Of a DNA stretch of 64,000 bases, positions 54,346 through 62,939 are shown piece after piece. The notes under the pieces are model-generated. The model was given only the letters and a program-made list of their open reading frames with translations. It ran no database searches and was not told the DNA's origin. Source of the DNA: Clostridia bacterium (lineage in GTDB: Bacteria; Bacillota; Clostridia; Oscillospirales; Acutalibacteraceae); contig JAFYNR010000022.1 in NCBI GenBank assembly GCA_017548045.1, positions 1 through 64,000 of the forward strand, in the 5' to 3' direction. The first letter of the stretch is position 1. Every line of letters begins with the position of its first letter. The translations under genes were made by a program, and so were the position numbers.

Positions 54346-56271
54346 TCAGTTCTCCGTATATTCAAGCGTTATCTTCTCCCTTGGGTTTGTGCAAAGGGTT
54401 GCGCTTCTGCGTTTGCCGAACCAGATGATTTCTTTGGCATATTCATCCCAGCAGTCAATCTCTTTCTCAAGAACAATATTCAATCTGTTTTTCTTCTTTT
54501 CAAGAGGCTGACGGTTATTTCCATATACATTCTCAAAATAATTGTAGAAATCATAATCGCTTTCAACCGTAACGGTTCTCTGACCGGGCAGACGGATTAT
54601 GCTTTTCTGATAATTGTAAAGATTTTCAAAAATATTTTCTTCTATGCCGAGAGAGAGAAGAAAATCATATATTTCATCCCAGAAGGTTTCAAAGTGATAG
54701 GCAAGGTCAAGAAAAACGCCTTCCTCAAAATACCAGCCTACGGTGCTGAACAGGTCATTCTGATAATACCATTCGGCTTTAACGGTATCATCCTGCTTCT
54801 CTCTTATCGACTCAAAAAGAGAATAGATATACTTTGTATCATCCGAGAAGATGTAATCATAAAGCCTGTTATAAAATTCGTAATAGGGCATATCAAGCTC
54901 ATACCTTGTATAAACGGCAAAGCAACGAAGCATACCCAGATGATGAAAGCCCTGAAGCACGGCGGAAAATACGTTTGCCTTGACCCAATCCGCCTTGCTC
55001 ATGGTTGAGGTTTCGACAATGGCATCGTAATATTCCTGAATTCCCTGAAAATTAGGCGAATAGTGCAAGCCCAGGAAAGGAACTCTTTCCCACTTTATGC
55101 CGAATTTTTCTTTGTATTCGGGCTGTGCAACGGGTGCGTTACAGTAAACCTGGCAGGTATAAACCGCCATGGAGTTATGCTGACCCGCATCAAGAAGATA
55201 GCAGAGTCCGTTACAGAAACTTTCATAGGTTTCGCATGGCAGACCGAGTATAAATTCCGTGTAGGTGGGGATTCCCTCTGCGGAATACCTGGAATTGAGC
55301 TTTGTATAGTATTCAACGTCAAGATTTTTTCTGCCGATATTTTCAAGCGTTTCAGGGTTAAGGGACTGGTAAGCAAGAGTTACTCCCTTATCAATTCCGC
55401 TGTTGTTGAGAAGCTTGCCGATTTCAAAAACATTTTCGTCACTGTTTTTTGCATAGCAGGGCTTGAAAATTCTGGGATAGCCCGTTTTTTTATTTGTATC
55501 AACAACATACTGTGCAATTTCAAGATCTCTCTGAGAAATACCGAAATTGGCATCTGCACAGTAACAGTAGGGTATTTTATGTGCAGATATCCACTCAATC
55601 TCCGCTTTTACCCTTTCCATAGGAATATATCGGAGTTTTTCGGTGTAACACCAGTTACAGAAAGCACAGGAATAAGGGCAGCCTCTGTTGGTTTCAAGTA
55701 TTGCGTGAAATTCCACGTTGGGGAATGCCCGGAAAAAGCCGTCAAAATAACCGTTGAGATAAGGTGACGGCATATCGTCAAGAGGCACGCAGAAGCTTTC
55801 CTCCGGAGTTGTGATAATCTCTCCGTTCAGACGAAGAGACGTGTTGGTAAGTGATGAAAAATCACCGCTGTCAACCGCTTTGATGAGGTTTGCAAAGCTC
55901 TTTTCACCTTCACCGTGAATAAGGGCATCCACATACGGACATTCTTCAAGAACGGAAGTGTTAAAGGGTATGTTATGACCTCCGAAAACAATGAAGCAAT
56001 CGGGATATTTTTCCTTTATTTTCTTTGCAAGCACCTTGTTGTATTCCATATTCCACACAAGGCAGGAAAAGCCGAATATAAAGGGATTTTCAATACGTGC
56101 CAAAACGTCTTCGGGCTTTTCGCGCATAAAAAACAGCTCACCCAGACGAAATCTGCTTTTAATTTCTTCGTCATTCCACGCATATGCGGCAATACAGCCC
56201 GCACCGTATGGCAGGTAAGCAAAATCACAGTATGTTACGTTAAATTGGGAAAGATAAATATTCCGCTTCAT
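54346..56271 (-). CDS. Radical SAM protein, paralog B of the four-member family
   Basis: 641 residues starting MKRNIYLSQFN at ATG 56271. Motifs: YLPYGAG, KEKYPDCFIVFGGHN, HGEGE, PSPYLNGYFD, cluster C198, C202, C205 (GCPYSCAFCNW, Asn where the others have Asp), CADANFGISQRD, EFILGLPCETYESF (Cys in place of Gly-Glu), AGQHNSMAVYTCQV. The C-terminus ends IWFGKRRSATLCTN. Similarity is highest to A1 at 23871-25778 across the whole length, though the two genes are 28 kb apart on opposite strands. First gene of the operon. Confidence 0.88.
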   Translation of the reverse strand: MKRNIYLSQFNVTYCDFAYLPYGAGCIAAYAWNDEEIKSRFRLGELFFMREKPEDVLARIENPFIFGFSCLVWNMEYNKVLAKKIKEKYPDCFIVFGGHNIPFNTSVLEECPYVDALIHGEGEKSFANLIKAVDSGDFSSLTNTSLRLNGEIITTPEESFCVPLDDMPSPYLNGYFDGFFRAFPNVEFHAILETNRGCPYSCAFCNWCYTEKLRYIPMERVKAEIEWISAHKIPYCYCADANFGISQRDLEIAQYVVDTNKKTGYPRIFKPCYAKNSDENVFEIGKLLNNSGIDKGVTLAYQSLNPETLENIGRKNLDVEYYTKLNSRYSAEGIPTYTEFILGLPCETYESFCNGLCYLLDAGQHNSMAVYTCQVYCNAPVAQPEYKEKFGIKWERVPFLGLHYSPNFQGIQEYYDAIVETSTMSKADWVKANVFSAVLQGFHHLGMLRCFAVYTRYELDMPYYEFYNRLYDYIFSDDTKYIYSLFESIREKQDDTVKAEWYYQNDLFSTVGWYFEEGVFLDLAYHFETFWDEIYDFLLSLGIEENIFENLYNYQKSIIRLPGQRTVTVESDYDFYNYFENVYGNNRQPLEKKKNRLNIVLEKEIDCWDEYAKEIIWFGKRRSATLCTNPREKITLEYTEN

Positions 56272-56315
56272 CGGTTTTGAGGGTCTCCTAAAACGTTATT
56301 ATATATACATTTTAA

Positions 56316-56344
56316 AGTATATCACCGTTATATTTTTTTGTCAA
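56316..56344 (-). promoter_or_regulatory. Promoter of the radical SAM-GT2-radical SAM operon
   Basis: Minus strand: TTGACA (56344-56339), 17-base spacer, TATACT (56321-56316). It begins four bases after the clpX terminator stem, giving the operon its own strong vegetative promoter. Confidence 0.78.
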
Positions 56345-56347
56345 GAA

Positions 56348-56377
56348 AACGGACTGCTCACAAATGAACAGTCCGTT
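56348..56377 (-). terminator. Terminator of the tig-clpP-clpX operon
   Basis: AACGGACTG (56377-56369 read on the minus strand) pairs with CAGTCCGTT (56356-56348) around TTCATTTGTGAG; then TTCTTG. Confidence 0.8.
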
Positions 56378-56382
56378 GTAAT

Positions 56383-57669
56383 TTAACTTGCACTTTTAGG
56401 ATTTGTAACCTTTGGCGGAGGTGCCATTTTAGCCCTTCTGCTGTTGGGATTGCGTTCAATCAAAGGCTCAGCTTCCTCATTAACGCTTGCCGCAGTTATA
56501 CACACTCTCTCAACCGTAGGATCGGAGGGAACATCATACATAACCGGCATAAGAACACCCTCTATAATTGAGCGAAGTCCTCTTGCACCCGTTTTCTTTT
56601 CAAGTGCTTTTTCGGCAATTGCTTCAAGTGCACTCAAATCAAAATCAAGTTCAACGTCATCAAGCTTAAAAAGCTCCTTATACTGCTTTACAACAGCATT
56701 TCTGGGCTTTGTGAGGATTTCAACAAGTGCATCCCTGTCAAGCTCCTGAAGTGTTGTAACAACGGGAAGTCGTCCTACAAGCTCAGGAATAATGCCGAAC
56801 TTTACAAGGTCCTGCTGAACAACCTTTGCCATGAGATTTTCTTTTGCCGCCTCGGATTTGCTCTTTATCTGTGCACCGAAGCCCAACGCCGTACCCTCTG
56901 AACGCTTTTCGATTATCTTTTCGATACCGTCAAAAGCACCGCCGCAGATAAACAGAATGTTTGAGGTGTCAATCTGTATGAACTCCTGCTGAGGATGCTT
57001 TCTTCCGCCCTGTGGAGGAACGTTGGCAACCGTTCCTTCAATTATTTTAAGCAATGCCTGCTGAACGCCTTCACCGCTTACGTCTCTTGTAATTGAGGGA
57101 TTTTCGCTCTTTCTGGCAATCTTATCTATTTCATCAACGTAGATAATGCCTCTCTCTGCACGCTCGATATCGAAATCCGCCGCCTGAATAATTCTGAGCA
57201 GAATATTTTCAACGTCTTCGCCTACGTAGCCTGCCTCGGTGAGAGTTGTTGCATCTGCAATGGCAAAGGGAACGTCAAGAATCCTGGCAAGAGTCTGTGC
57301 AAGCATAGTTTTACCTACACCTGTGGGGCCAAGCAGAAGAATGTTACTCTTCTGGATTTCAACATCAGTAGCACCTTTGGTGCTGATGCGCTTATAGTGA
57401 TTATAAACCGCAACACTCAGAGCAATCTTTGCGCTTTCCTGACCGATAACATATTCGTCAAGCTTTGCCTTGATTTCGTGAGGCTTGGGAAGCGATGCGG
57501 AATCAAAATCATCGTGGCTGTGAACAGGCTCAGAGTCAATTATTGAACAACAGAGTTCAACACATTCGTTACAGATATATACATTGGGCCCTGCAATAAG
57601 CTTATCTACCTGGTCCTGTGTTTTGTGGCAGAATGAGCAGGAAACCTTTCTTTCGTCATCTCTGGGCAT
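56383..57669 (-). CDS. clpX: ATP-dependent Clp protease ATP-binding subunit ClpX
   Basis: 428 residues. Zinc-finger cysteines C11, C14, C33, C36 ([16 protein letters not shown]), Walker A GPTGVGKT (114-121), Walker B VDEIDK, sensor regions and the [11 protein letters not shown] box near residue 370. It unfolds proteins and feeds them to ClpP. Standard length. 20 bases after clpP. Confidence 0.97.
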   Translation of the reverse strand: MPRDDERKVSCSFCHKTQDQVDKLIAGPNVYICNECVELCCSIIDSEPVHSHDDFDSASLPKPHEIKAKLDEYVIGQESAKIALSVAVYNHYKRISTKGATDVEIQKSNILLLGPTGVGKTMLAQTLARILDVPFAIADATTLTEAGYVGEDVENILLRIIQAADFDIERAERGIIYVDEIDKIARKSENPSITRDVSGEGVQQALLKIIEGTVANVPPQGGRKHPQQEFIQIDTSNILFICGGAFDGIEKIIEKRSEGTALGFGAQIKSKSEAAKENLMAKVVQQDLVKFGIIPELVGRLPVVTTLQELDRDALVEILTKPRNAVVKQYKELFKLDDVELDFDLSALEAIAEKALEKKTGARGLRSIIEGVLMPVMYDVPSDPTVERVCITAASVNEEAEPLIERNPNSRRAKMAPPPKVTNPKSAS

Positions 57670-57689
57670 CTTTTGCCTCCTGTGTCAGT

Positions 57690-58271
57690 TTATCTTTTTG
57701 CAATCACCTTATCAACAAGGCCGTATTCCATAGCCTCCTGAGCGGTGAGATAATTATCTCTTTCGGTATCTCTTGCAATTTCTTCAATTGATCTGCCTGT
57801 ATTTTCTGCAAGAATTCTGTTAAGTCTTTCTCTTGTTTTGAGGATGTGGTCCGCAACAATCTTGATTTCAGTTGCCTGACCTCTTGCTCCGCCAAGAGGC
57901 TGATGAATCATAATTTCACTGTTGGGAAGCGCAAATCTTTTGCCCTTTGCACCTGATGAAAGCAGGAAGGCGCCCATTGAAGCAGCCATGCCCATACAGA
58001 TGGTTGATACGTCGCATTTGATATACTGCATAGTATCATAAATAGCCATACCTGCGGTTACGGAACCGCCGGGGCTGTTGATATAAAGACTGATATCCTT
58101 TTCGGGGTCCTGACCTTCAAGGTAAAGAAGCTGTGCAACAACAATGCTTGCGGTTGCATCGTTTACCTCATCGGAGAGAACGATAATTCTGTCATTAAGA
58201 AGGCGCGAAAAAATATCGTATGAACGCTCGCCTCTGTTAGTCTGTTCAACAACGTACGGTACCAATGCCAT
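57690..58271 (-). CDS. clpP: ATP-dependent Clp protease proteolytic subunit ClpP
   Basis: 193 residues from ATG 58271 (AGAAAGGA nine bases upstream). Catalytic triad S98 ([12 protein letters not shown]), H123 (MIHQPLGG) and D172 in the right spacing; the VPYVVEQ N-terminal loop is typical. It forms the tetradecameric protease chamber with ClpX. Between tig and clpX in the conserved order tig-clpP-clpX. Confidence 0.97.
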   Translation of the reverse strand: MALVPYVVEQTNRGERSYDIFSRLLNDRIIVLSDEVNDATASIVVAQLLYLEGQDPEKDISLYINSPGGSVTAGMAIYDTMQYIKCDVSTICMGMAASMGAFLLSSGAKGKRFALPNSEIMIHQPLGGARGQATEIKIVADHILKTRERLNRILAENTGRSIEEIARDTERDNYLTAQEAMEYGLVDKVIAKR

Positions 58272-58303
58272 AAAAATCAATCCTTTCTCCGCAATTAAGA
58301 ATA

Positions 58304-58331
58304 GATAAACCGGCTTTTACACCGGTTTATC
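58304..58331 (-). other. Intercistronic hairpin between tig and clpP
   Basis: GATAAACCGG (58304-58313) pairs perfectly with CCGGTTTATC (58322-58331) around an eight-base loop. No T run, so likely a processing or partial-termination element setting the tig:clpP ratio. Confidence 0.6.
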
Positions 58332-58372
58332 CTTATATGCTCATATTTAAGTATAGTTAGAATTTCTGCCGA

Positions 58373-59797
58373 TTATTCAGCTGATTCTTCCTTCTTTTCT
58401 GCTGCCTTTTTGGTTGTCTTTTTTGCAGCAGGCTTCTTTGCGGGCTTTGCTTCTTCAGCTTCGCCTTCCTCTGCGGGAGCAGCTTCCTTCTTCTTTGTTG
58501 CTCTCTTTGCAGCAGGCTTCTTTGCCTTTGCAGAATCAATTACAACCTTGAATGCATCCTGCTTTACAAGCTCTGCTTCAACTGTTGCTGCGGGAACGAG
58601 CTCCTTAATCTTTTCAACATCAAGCTGATACATTTCAGCCATCTTTGCATACTCTGCTTCAACAGCCTCTGCTGATGCGGTAAGACCTTCAAGCTCAATA
58701 ATCTTTTCAACTGCAAGATCAATCTTAACCTCTGAAACCGCACGTTCCTTCATCTGAGCCTCGAAGGCTGCCTTATCCATACCCATATACATAAGGTATG
58801 TATCAACGTCGATACCCTGCTGAGCAAGTCTCTGAGCAAATGAATCAACATCTTCCTTTGCTCTGTTGTCATACATACACTCGGGAATTTCGCCTTCAAC
58901 GTTTGCAACAAGTGCTTCGATTACAGCATCTTCAAATGCATTCTGAGCACTCTCCTGCTTTCTCTTGAGGATATCTTCCTCAACACCCTTCTTGAGGTCG
59001 GCTACTGTTTCGTATTCGCCCATATCCTTTGCGAATTCGTCATCAAGCTCGGGAAGCTCCTTAACCTTGATTTCGTGAAGCTTAATCTTGAACACTGCTG
59101 CCTTTGATGCAAGCTCGGGAGCATAAGCCTCGGGGAAGGTAACGTTTACGTCGAATTCTTCGCCGATGCTGTGGCCGATAATCTGCTCCTCAAAGCCGGG
59201 GATGAATGAGCCTGAACCGATGGTAAGCTCATACTTTTCAGCCTTGCCGCCTTCAAATGCAGTGCCGTCAACGAAGCCTTCAAAATCGATAACGGTGATA
59301 TCGCCGTCTTTAACTGCTCTGTCATCAACATTGATGATTCTTGCGCCTCTTTCGAGCATATGCTCGATTTCGTGGTCAACTTCTTCCTTTGCAACCTTTG
59401 AGTCAGCCTTTTCTGCTGTGAGACCCTTGTAAGCCTTGAGTGTGATTTCGGGCTTAACGGTTACGTTGAAGGACATTACAACGCCTTCTTCTTTGCTCAT
59501 TGTTTTAACGTCAAAATCCTTGGGTGAATCAACGGGAACGATGCCTGCTTCTTCGTAAGCAGCCTGAACTGCATCGGGGAATACGATATCAAGTGCATCC
59601 TCATAGAATACTTCCTTGCCGTAAAGCTTTTCAATCATCTGAAGAGGAGCCTTACCCTTACGGAAGCCGGGAATCTGAATTGACTTTCTCTGCTTGAGAT
59701 AAGCCTGCTGAATTGCAGCTCTGAAATCCTCTGCCGCAATAGCGATTTCAACCGAATAAGTGTTGGTTTCTGTCTTGTTTGCTGATACTAAACTCAT
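58373..59797 (-). CDS. tig: Trigger factor with an unusual charged C-terminal tail
   Basis: 474 residues. The ribosome-binding region has PGFRKGKAPLQMIE (the family FRxGxxP signature), followed by a PPIase domain (KDGDITVIDFEGFVDG, GSFIPGFEEQIIGH) and the helical chaperone domain. Family length is usually 420-435; the last 52 residues (423-474) are an Ala/Lys/Glu low-complexity tail with KPAAKK and KRATKKK repeats, histone-H1-like. Trigger factor folds nascent chains at the ribosome exit. Expressed with clpP and clpX. Confidence 0.95.
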   Translation of the reverse strand: MSLVSANKTETNTYSVEIAIAAEDFRAAIQQAYLKQRKSIQIPGFRKGKAPLQMIEKLYGKEVFYEDALDIVFPDAVQAAYEEAGIVPVDSPKDFDVKTMSKEEGVVMSFNVTVKPEITLKAYKGLTAEKADSKVAKEEVDHEIEHMLERGARIINVDDRAVKDGDITVIDFEGFVDGTAFEGGKAEKYELTIGSGSFIPGFEEQIIGHSIGEEFDVNVTFPEAYAPELASKAAVFKIKLHEIKVKELPELDDEFAKDMGEYETVADLKKGVEEDILKRKQESAQNAFEDAVIEALVANVEGEIPECMYDNRAKEDVDSFAQRLAQQGIDVDTYLMYMGMDKAAFEAQMKERAVSEVKIDLAVEKIIELEGLTASAEAVEAEYAKMAEMYQLDVEKIKELVPAATVEAELVKQDAFKVVIDSAKAKKPAAKRATKKKEAAPAEEGEAEEAKPAKKPAAKKTTKKAAEKKEESAE

Positions 59798-59831
59798 TTT
59801 AGAATTCCTCCAATTCTACTATTACCCGTAG

Positions 59832-59840
59832 ATTATAACA
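59832..59840 (-). promoter_or_regulatory. Extended -10 promoter of the tig-clpP-clpX operon
   Basis: Minus strand TGTTATAAT (59840-59832) has a perfect TATAAT with the TG extension; no -35 match is convincing. The 149-base gap 59798-59946 is A/T rich and shows nothing else I can support. Confidence 0.55.
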
Positions 59841-59946
59841 AATAATTCTTTAAATTTCTATACAATTTTATTATTATTTGCATTTTCTTATGTTTAGTTA
59901 AATTTTCCGTTTTTTTATGCCGTCTTTTGGTTATATTGACATATTA

Positions 59947-60633
59947 TCAGTATACCAAAGCAGGACAAAACTGCAAAAAGTCGCTTGAAATAAGCGAAAA
60001 TCTTATGCCGTCCTTCTCGCCGATGAATGCACCCGTATGGGAATATGAATGAAGATGCCCGTAATAACACCTGCTGATTTTTTCTTCAACGAGCACGTTG
60101 TATATTTCGTCGCATTTCTGGGTTACGTTAACCGGCGGATAATGAAGAAACACAACGGGTTCAAGCCCTGTTTCTTTTGCGGCGGCTATTGAAGCGCGAA
60201 GCCTTCCCGCTTCACGAAGAACAACCTTTTTATCCGCATCCTTTTCCGCATCAAAAAACCATCCTCTTGTTCCGCAGATTGCAAAATCCCCTGCCGTGTA
60301 AGCATTGTTATGAAGAATATTGAGGGTTGAAAGAGAATGCTTTTCAAAAAATTCGTCAGCCTTCTTTTTGGTCGCCCACCAGTAATCGTGGTTGCCCTTC
60401 AGTATAATCTTTTTTCCGGGCAGAGAATCCAGAAACCTGAAATCCTCAAGACCTTCTTCAAGATTCATACACCAGGATATATCGCCTGCAACAACAACCG
60501 TATCACCGTCACGCACCAGTCTGCGCCAATTATTTTCGAGCCGCTTTTCATAATCATCCCAGCCGCCGAAAATATTCATTGACTTGCCCGTAGCAAGAGA
60601 AAGATGAGTATCTCCGATTGCAAAAAGTGCCAT
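59947..60633 (-). CDS. Metallophosphoesterase
   Basis: 228 residues from ATG 60633 (GGAAAGGA seven bases before; ATG 60639 is too near). Motifs AIGDTHLS, VAGDISWCM, KGNHDYWW, FLHYPPV and YGHLHSYSH are all present. Soluble, no signal peptide. The compact form resembles predicted cytosolic phosphohydrolases of Firmicutes; the substrate is unknown. Transcribed toward tig. Confidence 0.85.
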   Translation of the reverse strand: MALFAIGDTHLSLATGKSMNIFGGWDDYEKRLENNWRRLVRDGDTVVVAGDISWCMNLEEGLEDFRFLDSLPGKKIILKGNHDYWWATKKKADEFFEKHSLSTLNILHNNAYTAGDFAICGTRGWFFDAEKDADKKVVLREAGRLRASIAAAKETGLEPVVFLHYPPVNVTQKCDEIYNVLVEEKISRCYYGHLHSYSHTGAFIGEKDGIRFSLISSDFLQFCPALVY

Positions 60634-60724
60634 ACGCATATCCTTTCCAAAAATAATTCAATGCAAAACCGTCAATAATACTAATGCGGATTTTTCCGTC
60701 ATCAAACGAAAGGAGAAACAAGAA

Positions 60725-60913
60725 ATGAACAACGAAATCGGCGCAATTACCTGTTTTGCAAAAAACTGCGTTTACCACAAGGGCAACACATCCTGCACCG
60801 CAGGCACAATTGAGGTTGGCAACTCCTCCGCCTGCAAATGCGGCGAAACACAGTGCTCAACCTTCAAGCTCAACGAAAATGCCGTTGGCGAAGCAAGAGG
60901 CTGCTGCGATTAA
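60725..60913 (+). CDS. DUF1540 small cysteine-rich protein
   Basis: 62 residues with nine cysteines, in a DUF1540 layout: CFAKNCVYHKGNTSC, then CKCGETQCSTF and the terminal GCCD. The spacing suggests a bound metal, probably zinc. The family is widespread in spore-formers; its function is not known. AAAGGAG site upstream. Its stop overlaps the stop of the convergent thrC, leaving no room for a terminator. Confidence 0.85.
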   Translation: MNNEIGAITCFAKNCVYHKGNTSCTAGTIEVGNSSACKCGETQCSTFKLNENAVGEARGCCD

Positions 60914-62394
60914 ATTCCCAGCATATCGAACACTACGCCGTCCATTTTATCCTTTGAACAGCAGCCGTCAAATCTGACAGCCTTGTTGCGGAGATTTGCA
61001 AGCTGTTCAGGGCAGGCTTTGCCTGTTACCTCGGCAAGGCGTTCAACCATTTCAAACTCGTCAAGTCCCTCGGTTCCGCCGGCAACGGCATCAAGCACTG
61101 CCGCGCTGAATTTGAAGGGGCTTGCGGTTGAAGCAATTACGGCAGGCGTTGAATCGCCTGTCTTTTCTTTGTAGTCATAGTATACCTTAACGGCAACCGC
61201 AGTATGTGTATCGCAAAGATAGCCCTTTTCGTTGAACACCTTCGCTATGGTTTCTTTTGTTTCGGTGTCATCACAGCAGCCTGCCGCAAAAACAGCCTTG
61301 ATTTCATCAAGAGTTGCACCGTCAACCTCATACTTACCGTCTTCGCTAAGCTGCTTCATCCACTGCTTTACGTTTTCGCTGCCGCTTACGGAGTAAAGAA
61401 GTCTTTCGAGGTTGCTTGAAATAAGAATATCCATTGAGGGAGAAATGGTTGTGAAGAAATCACGATTTCTGTCATACACACCTGTTGTAAGGAATTCGGT
61501 AAGAACCGAGTTGCTGTTTGAAGCGCAGATAAGCTTCTTCAGGGGCAGACCCATTTCTTTTGCATAGTATGCGGCAAGGATGTTGCCGAAGTTACCTGTG
61601 GGAACAACAATATTGATTTCATCACCTGCTTTTATCTCACCGCTTGCAAGCAGATCGCAGTATGCCGAAAAATAGTAAACAATCTGAGGACAGAGTCTGC
61701 CCCAGTTGATTGAGTTTGCAGATGAAAATGCCATTGAATTTGCGGCAAGCTTTTCACCGATTGCCTTGTCGGTAAAGATACGCTTGACACCGCTCTGGGC
61801 ATCGTCAAAGTTACCTTCGATTGCACAGACGGAAACGTTGTTGCCTTCCTGAGTGCACATCTGAAGCTTCTGCATGGGGCTTACGCCGTCGCTGGGATAG
61901 AAAACAAGAATCTGAGTATTTTCAACATTCTTGAAGCCCTCAAGCGCAGCCTTGCCCGTGTCGCCCGACGTTGCAACAAGGATAACGATTTTCGTACCCT
62001 TTGCAGCCTTACCGCTGGAAACAGTAAGGAGTCTGGGAAGTATCTGAAGCGCCATATCCTTGAATGCGCAGGTAGGACCCTTGAAGAGTTCAAGAATATG
62101 CACACCGTCTTCAATCTTTGCAAGAGGAGCAACCTTTGCATCTGAAAAGCCTGTTTCATAAGCACCCTTTACACAGGAATCAACCTCTGCCTCGGTGAAA
62201 TCGGTAAGAAACAGTGAAAGAATCGATTTTGCTCTGCCGATATAATCAAGCTTCGCAAGCTCCGAAACGGTATCCATCGAAACCTTGGGAAGATTTTCAG
62301 GCACGAAAAGTCCGCCTTCCGCAGAAATGCCCTTTGTAATTGCCTGAGAAGCGGTTACCTTGATACCGGTATCTCTTGTGCTTACATAATTCAT
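60910..62394 (-). CDS. thrC: Threonine synthase
   Basis: 494 residues, PLP fold type II. The PLP lysine is K112 in CAFKDMALQ; the phosphate loop is LVATSGDTGKAALEGF; NTGSGVxx-like VVPTGNFGNILAAYYA follows. It converts O-phosphohomoserine to threonine. The N-terminal STRDTGIKVTASQAI is typical of the longer enzyme form. It has its own promoter overlapped by an inverted repeat, pointing to specific repression. Confidence 0.94.
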   Translation of the reverse strand: MNYVSTRDTGIKVTASQAITKGISAEGGLFVPENLPKVSMDTVSELAKLDYIGRAKSILSLFLTDFTEAEVDSCVKGAYETGFSDAKVAPLAKIEDGVHILELFKGPTCAFKDMALQILPRLLTVSSGKAAKGTKIVILVATSGDTGKAALEGFKNVENTQILVFYPSDGVSPMQKLQMCTQEGNNVSVCAIEGNFDDAQSGVKRIFTDKAIGEKLAANSMAFSSANSINWGRLCPQIVYYFSAYCDLLASGEIKAGDEINIVVPTGNFGNILAAYYAKEMGLPLKKLICASNSNSVLTEFLTTGVYDRNRDFFTTISPSMDILISSNLERLLYSVSGSENVKQWMKQLSEDGKYEVDGATLDEIKAVFAAGCCDDTETKETIAKVFNEKGYLCDTHTAVAVKVYYDYKEKTGDSTPAVIASTASPFKFSAAVLDAVAGGTEGLDEFEMVERLAEVTGKACPEQLANLRNKAVRFDGCCSKDKMDGVVFDMLGI

Positions 62395-62433
62395 AATACA
62401 TCATCCTTTTCGGAAATAGTTTACAATGTTAAA

Positions 62434-62462
62434 ATTATATCATATAAATGCAATTTTGTAAA
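62434..62462 (-). promoter_or_regulatory. thrC: thrC promoter
   Basis: Minus strand: TTTACA (62462-62457), 17-base spacer, TATAAT (62439-62434), 40 bases before the start. The -35 lies inside the inverted repeat described next. Confidence 0.75.
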
Positions 62463-62480
62463 GTTATTACACTTTACAAA
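62455..62480. repeat. Inverted repeat at the thrC -35, copy 1
   Basis: TTTGTAAAG (62455-62463), eight bases, CTTTACAAA (62472-62480): perfect nine-base arms. Overlaps the -35 hexamer, so a bound protein would block RNA polymerase. The remaining intergenic sequence up to yraN is A/T rich. Confidence 0.65.
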
Positions 62481-62557
62481 CTGATGGTTTCAATTAAAAA
62501 ATCAAACAATATCAACAATTTTCAAAAAACTCACATTTTGAATGCGTGTAAATTTTC

Positions 62558-62579
62558 TGTAAAGCCTTTTTACTTTACA
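62558..62579. repeat. Inverted repeat upstream of thrC, copy 2
   Basis: TGTAAAG (62558-62564), eight bases, CTTTACA (62573-62579): the same half-sites and spacer length as copy 1, 101 bases away, with a different spacer sequence. This supports a real operator pair. Confidence 0.6.
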
Positions 62580-62585
62580 AATTTA

Positions 62586-62939
62586 TCAGAATGCATTTTC
62601 GATATAGTTTATTTTTCTCAGCTTATCATTGCCGTCAACATACACTTCACACACATCAAAGCGCAGATTTTCTTTGATTTTTGCATATGAAACAAAATTT
62701 TTCGCCGCCGCTTCAAGCCTTGCGGTCTTTCCGGTATCAACCGCTTCCATCGGTCTTATTTCGGTTTTTTCATTTCTTGTTTTAACCTCAACAAAACACA
62801 CGGTACCGTTCTTTCGTGCGATTATGTCAATTTCACCGAAGCGGCAAGTGTAATTCGTGCCCAGAATTTCATAGCTACGGTCTCTGAGCCAGCGTGCGGC
62901 ATAAAGCTCACCCCAGACACCCGTTTTATTTCTTATCAT
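62586..62939 (-). CDS. YraN (UPF0102) family protein
   Basis: 117 residues from ATG 62939, which overlaps the rnhB stop (ATGA). The endonuclease-like core shows GELYAARWLRD, CRFGEIDIIAR and VCFVEVKTR, the D-ExK-type arrangement of the restriction-endonuclease fold. Function in the cell is unknown; it is commonly next to rnhB, as here. Confidence 0.9.
   Translation of the reverse strand: MIRNKTGVWGELYAARWLRDRSYEILGTNYTCRFGEIDIIARKNGTVCFVEVKTRNEKTEIRPMEAVDTGKTARLEAAAKNFVSYAKIKENLRFDVCEVYVDGNDKLRKINYIENAF

Noticed and set aside
55063-55767. Long open frame (234 codons) on the plus strand inside the fourth radical SAM gene
   Set aside because: It lies entirely opposite a well-supported gene, lacks a ribosome site and a recognisable domain, and its composition mirrors the sense gene.
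62455-62579. Biotin repressor (BirA) sites upstream of thrC
   Set aside because: The half-site is similar, but BirA sites have a spacer of about 14-16 bases; here both copies have 8, and thrC is not a biotin gene.
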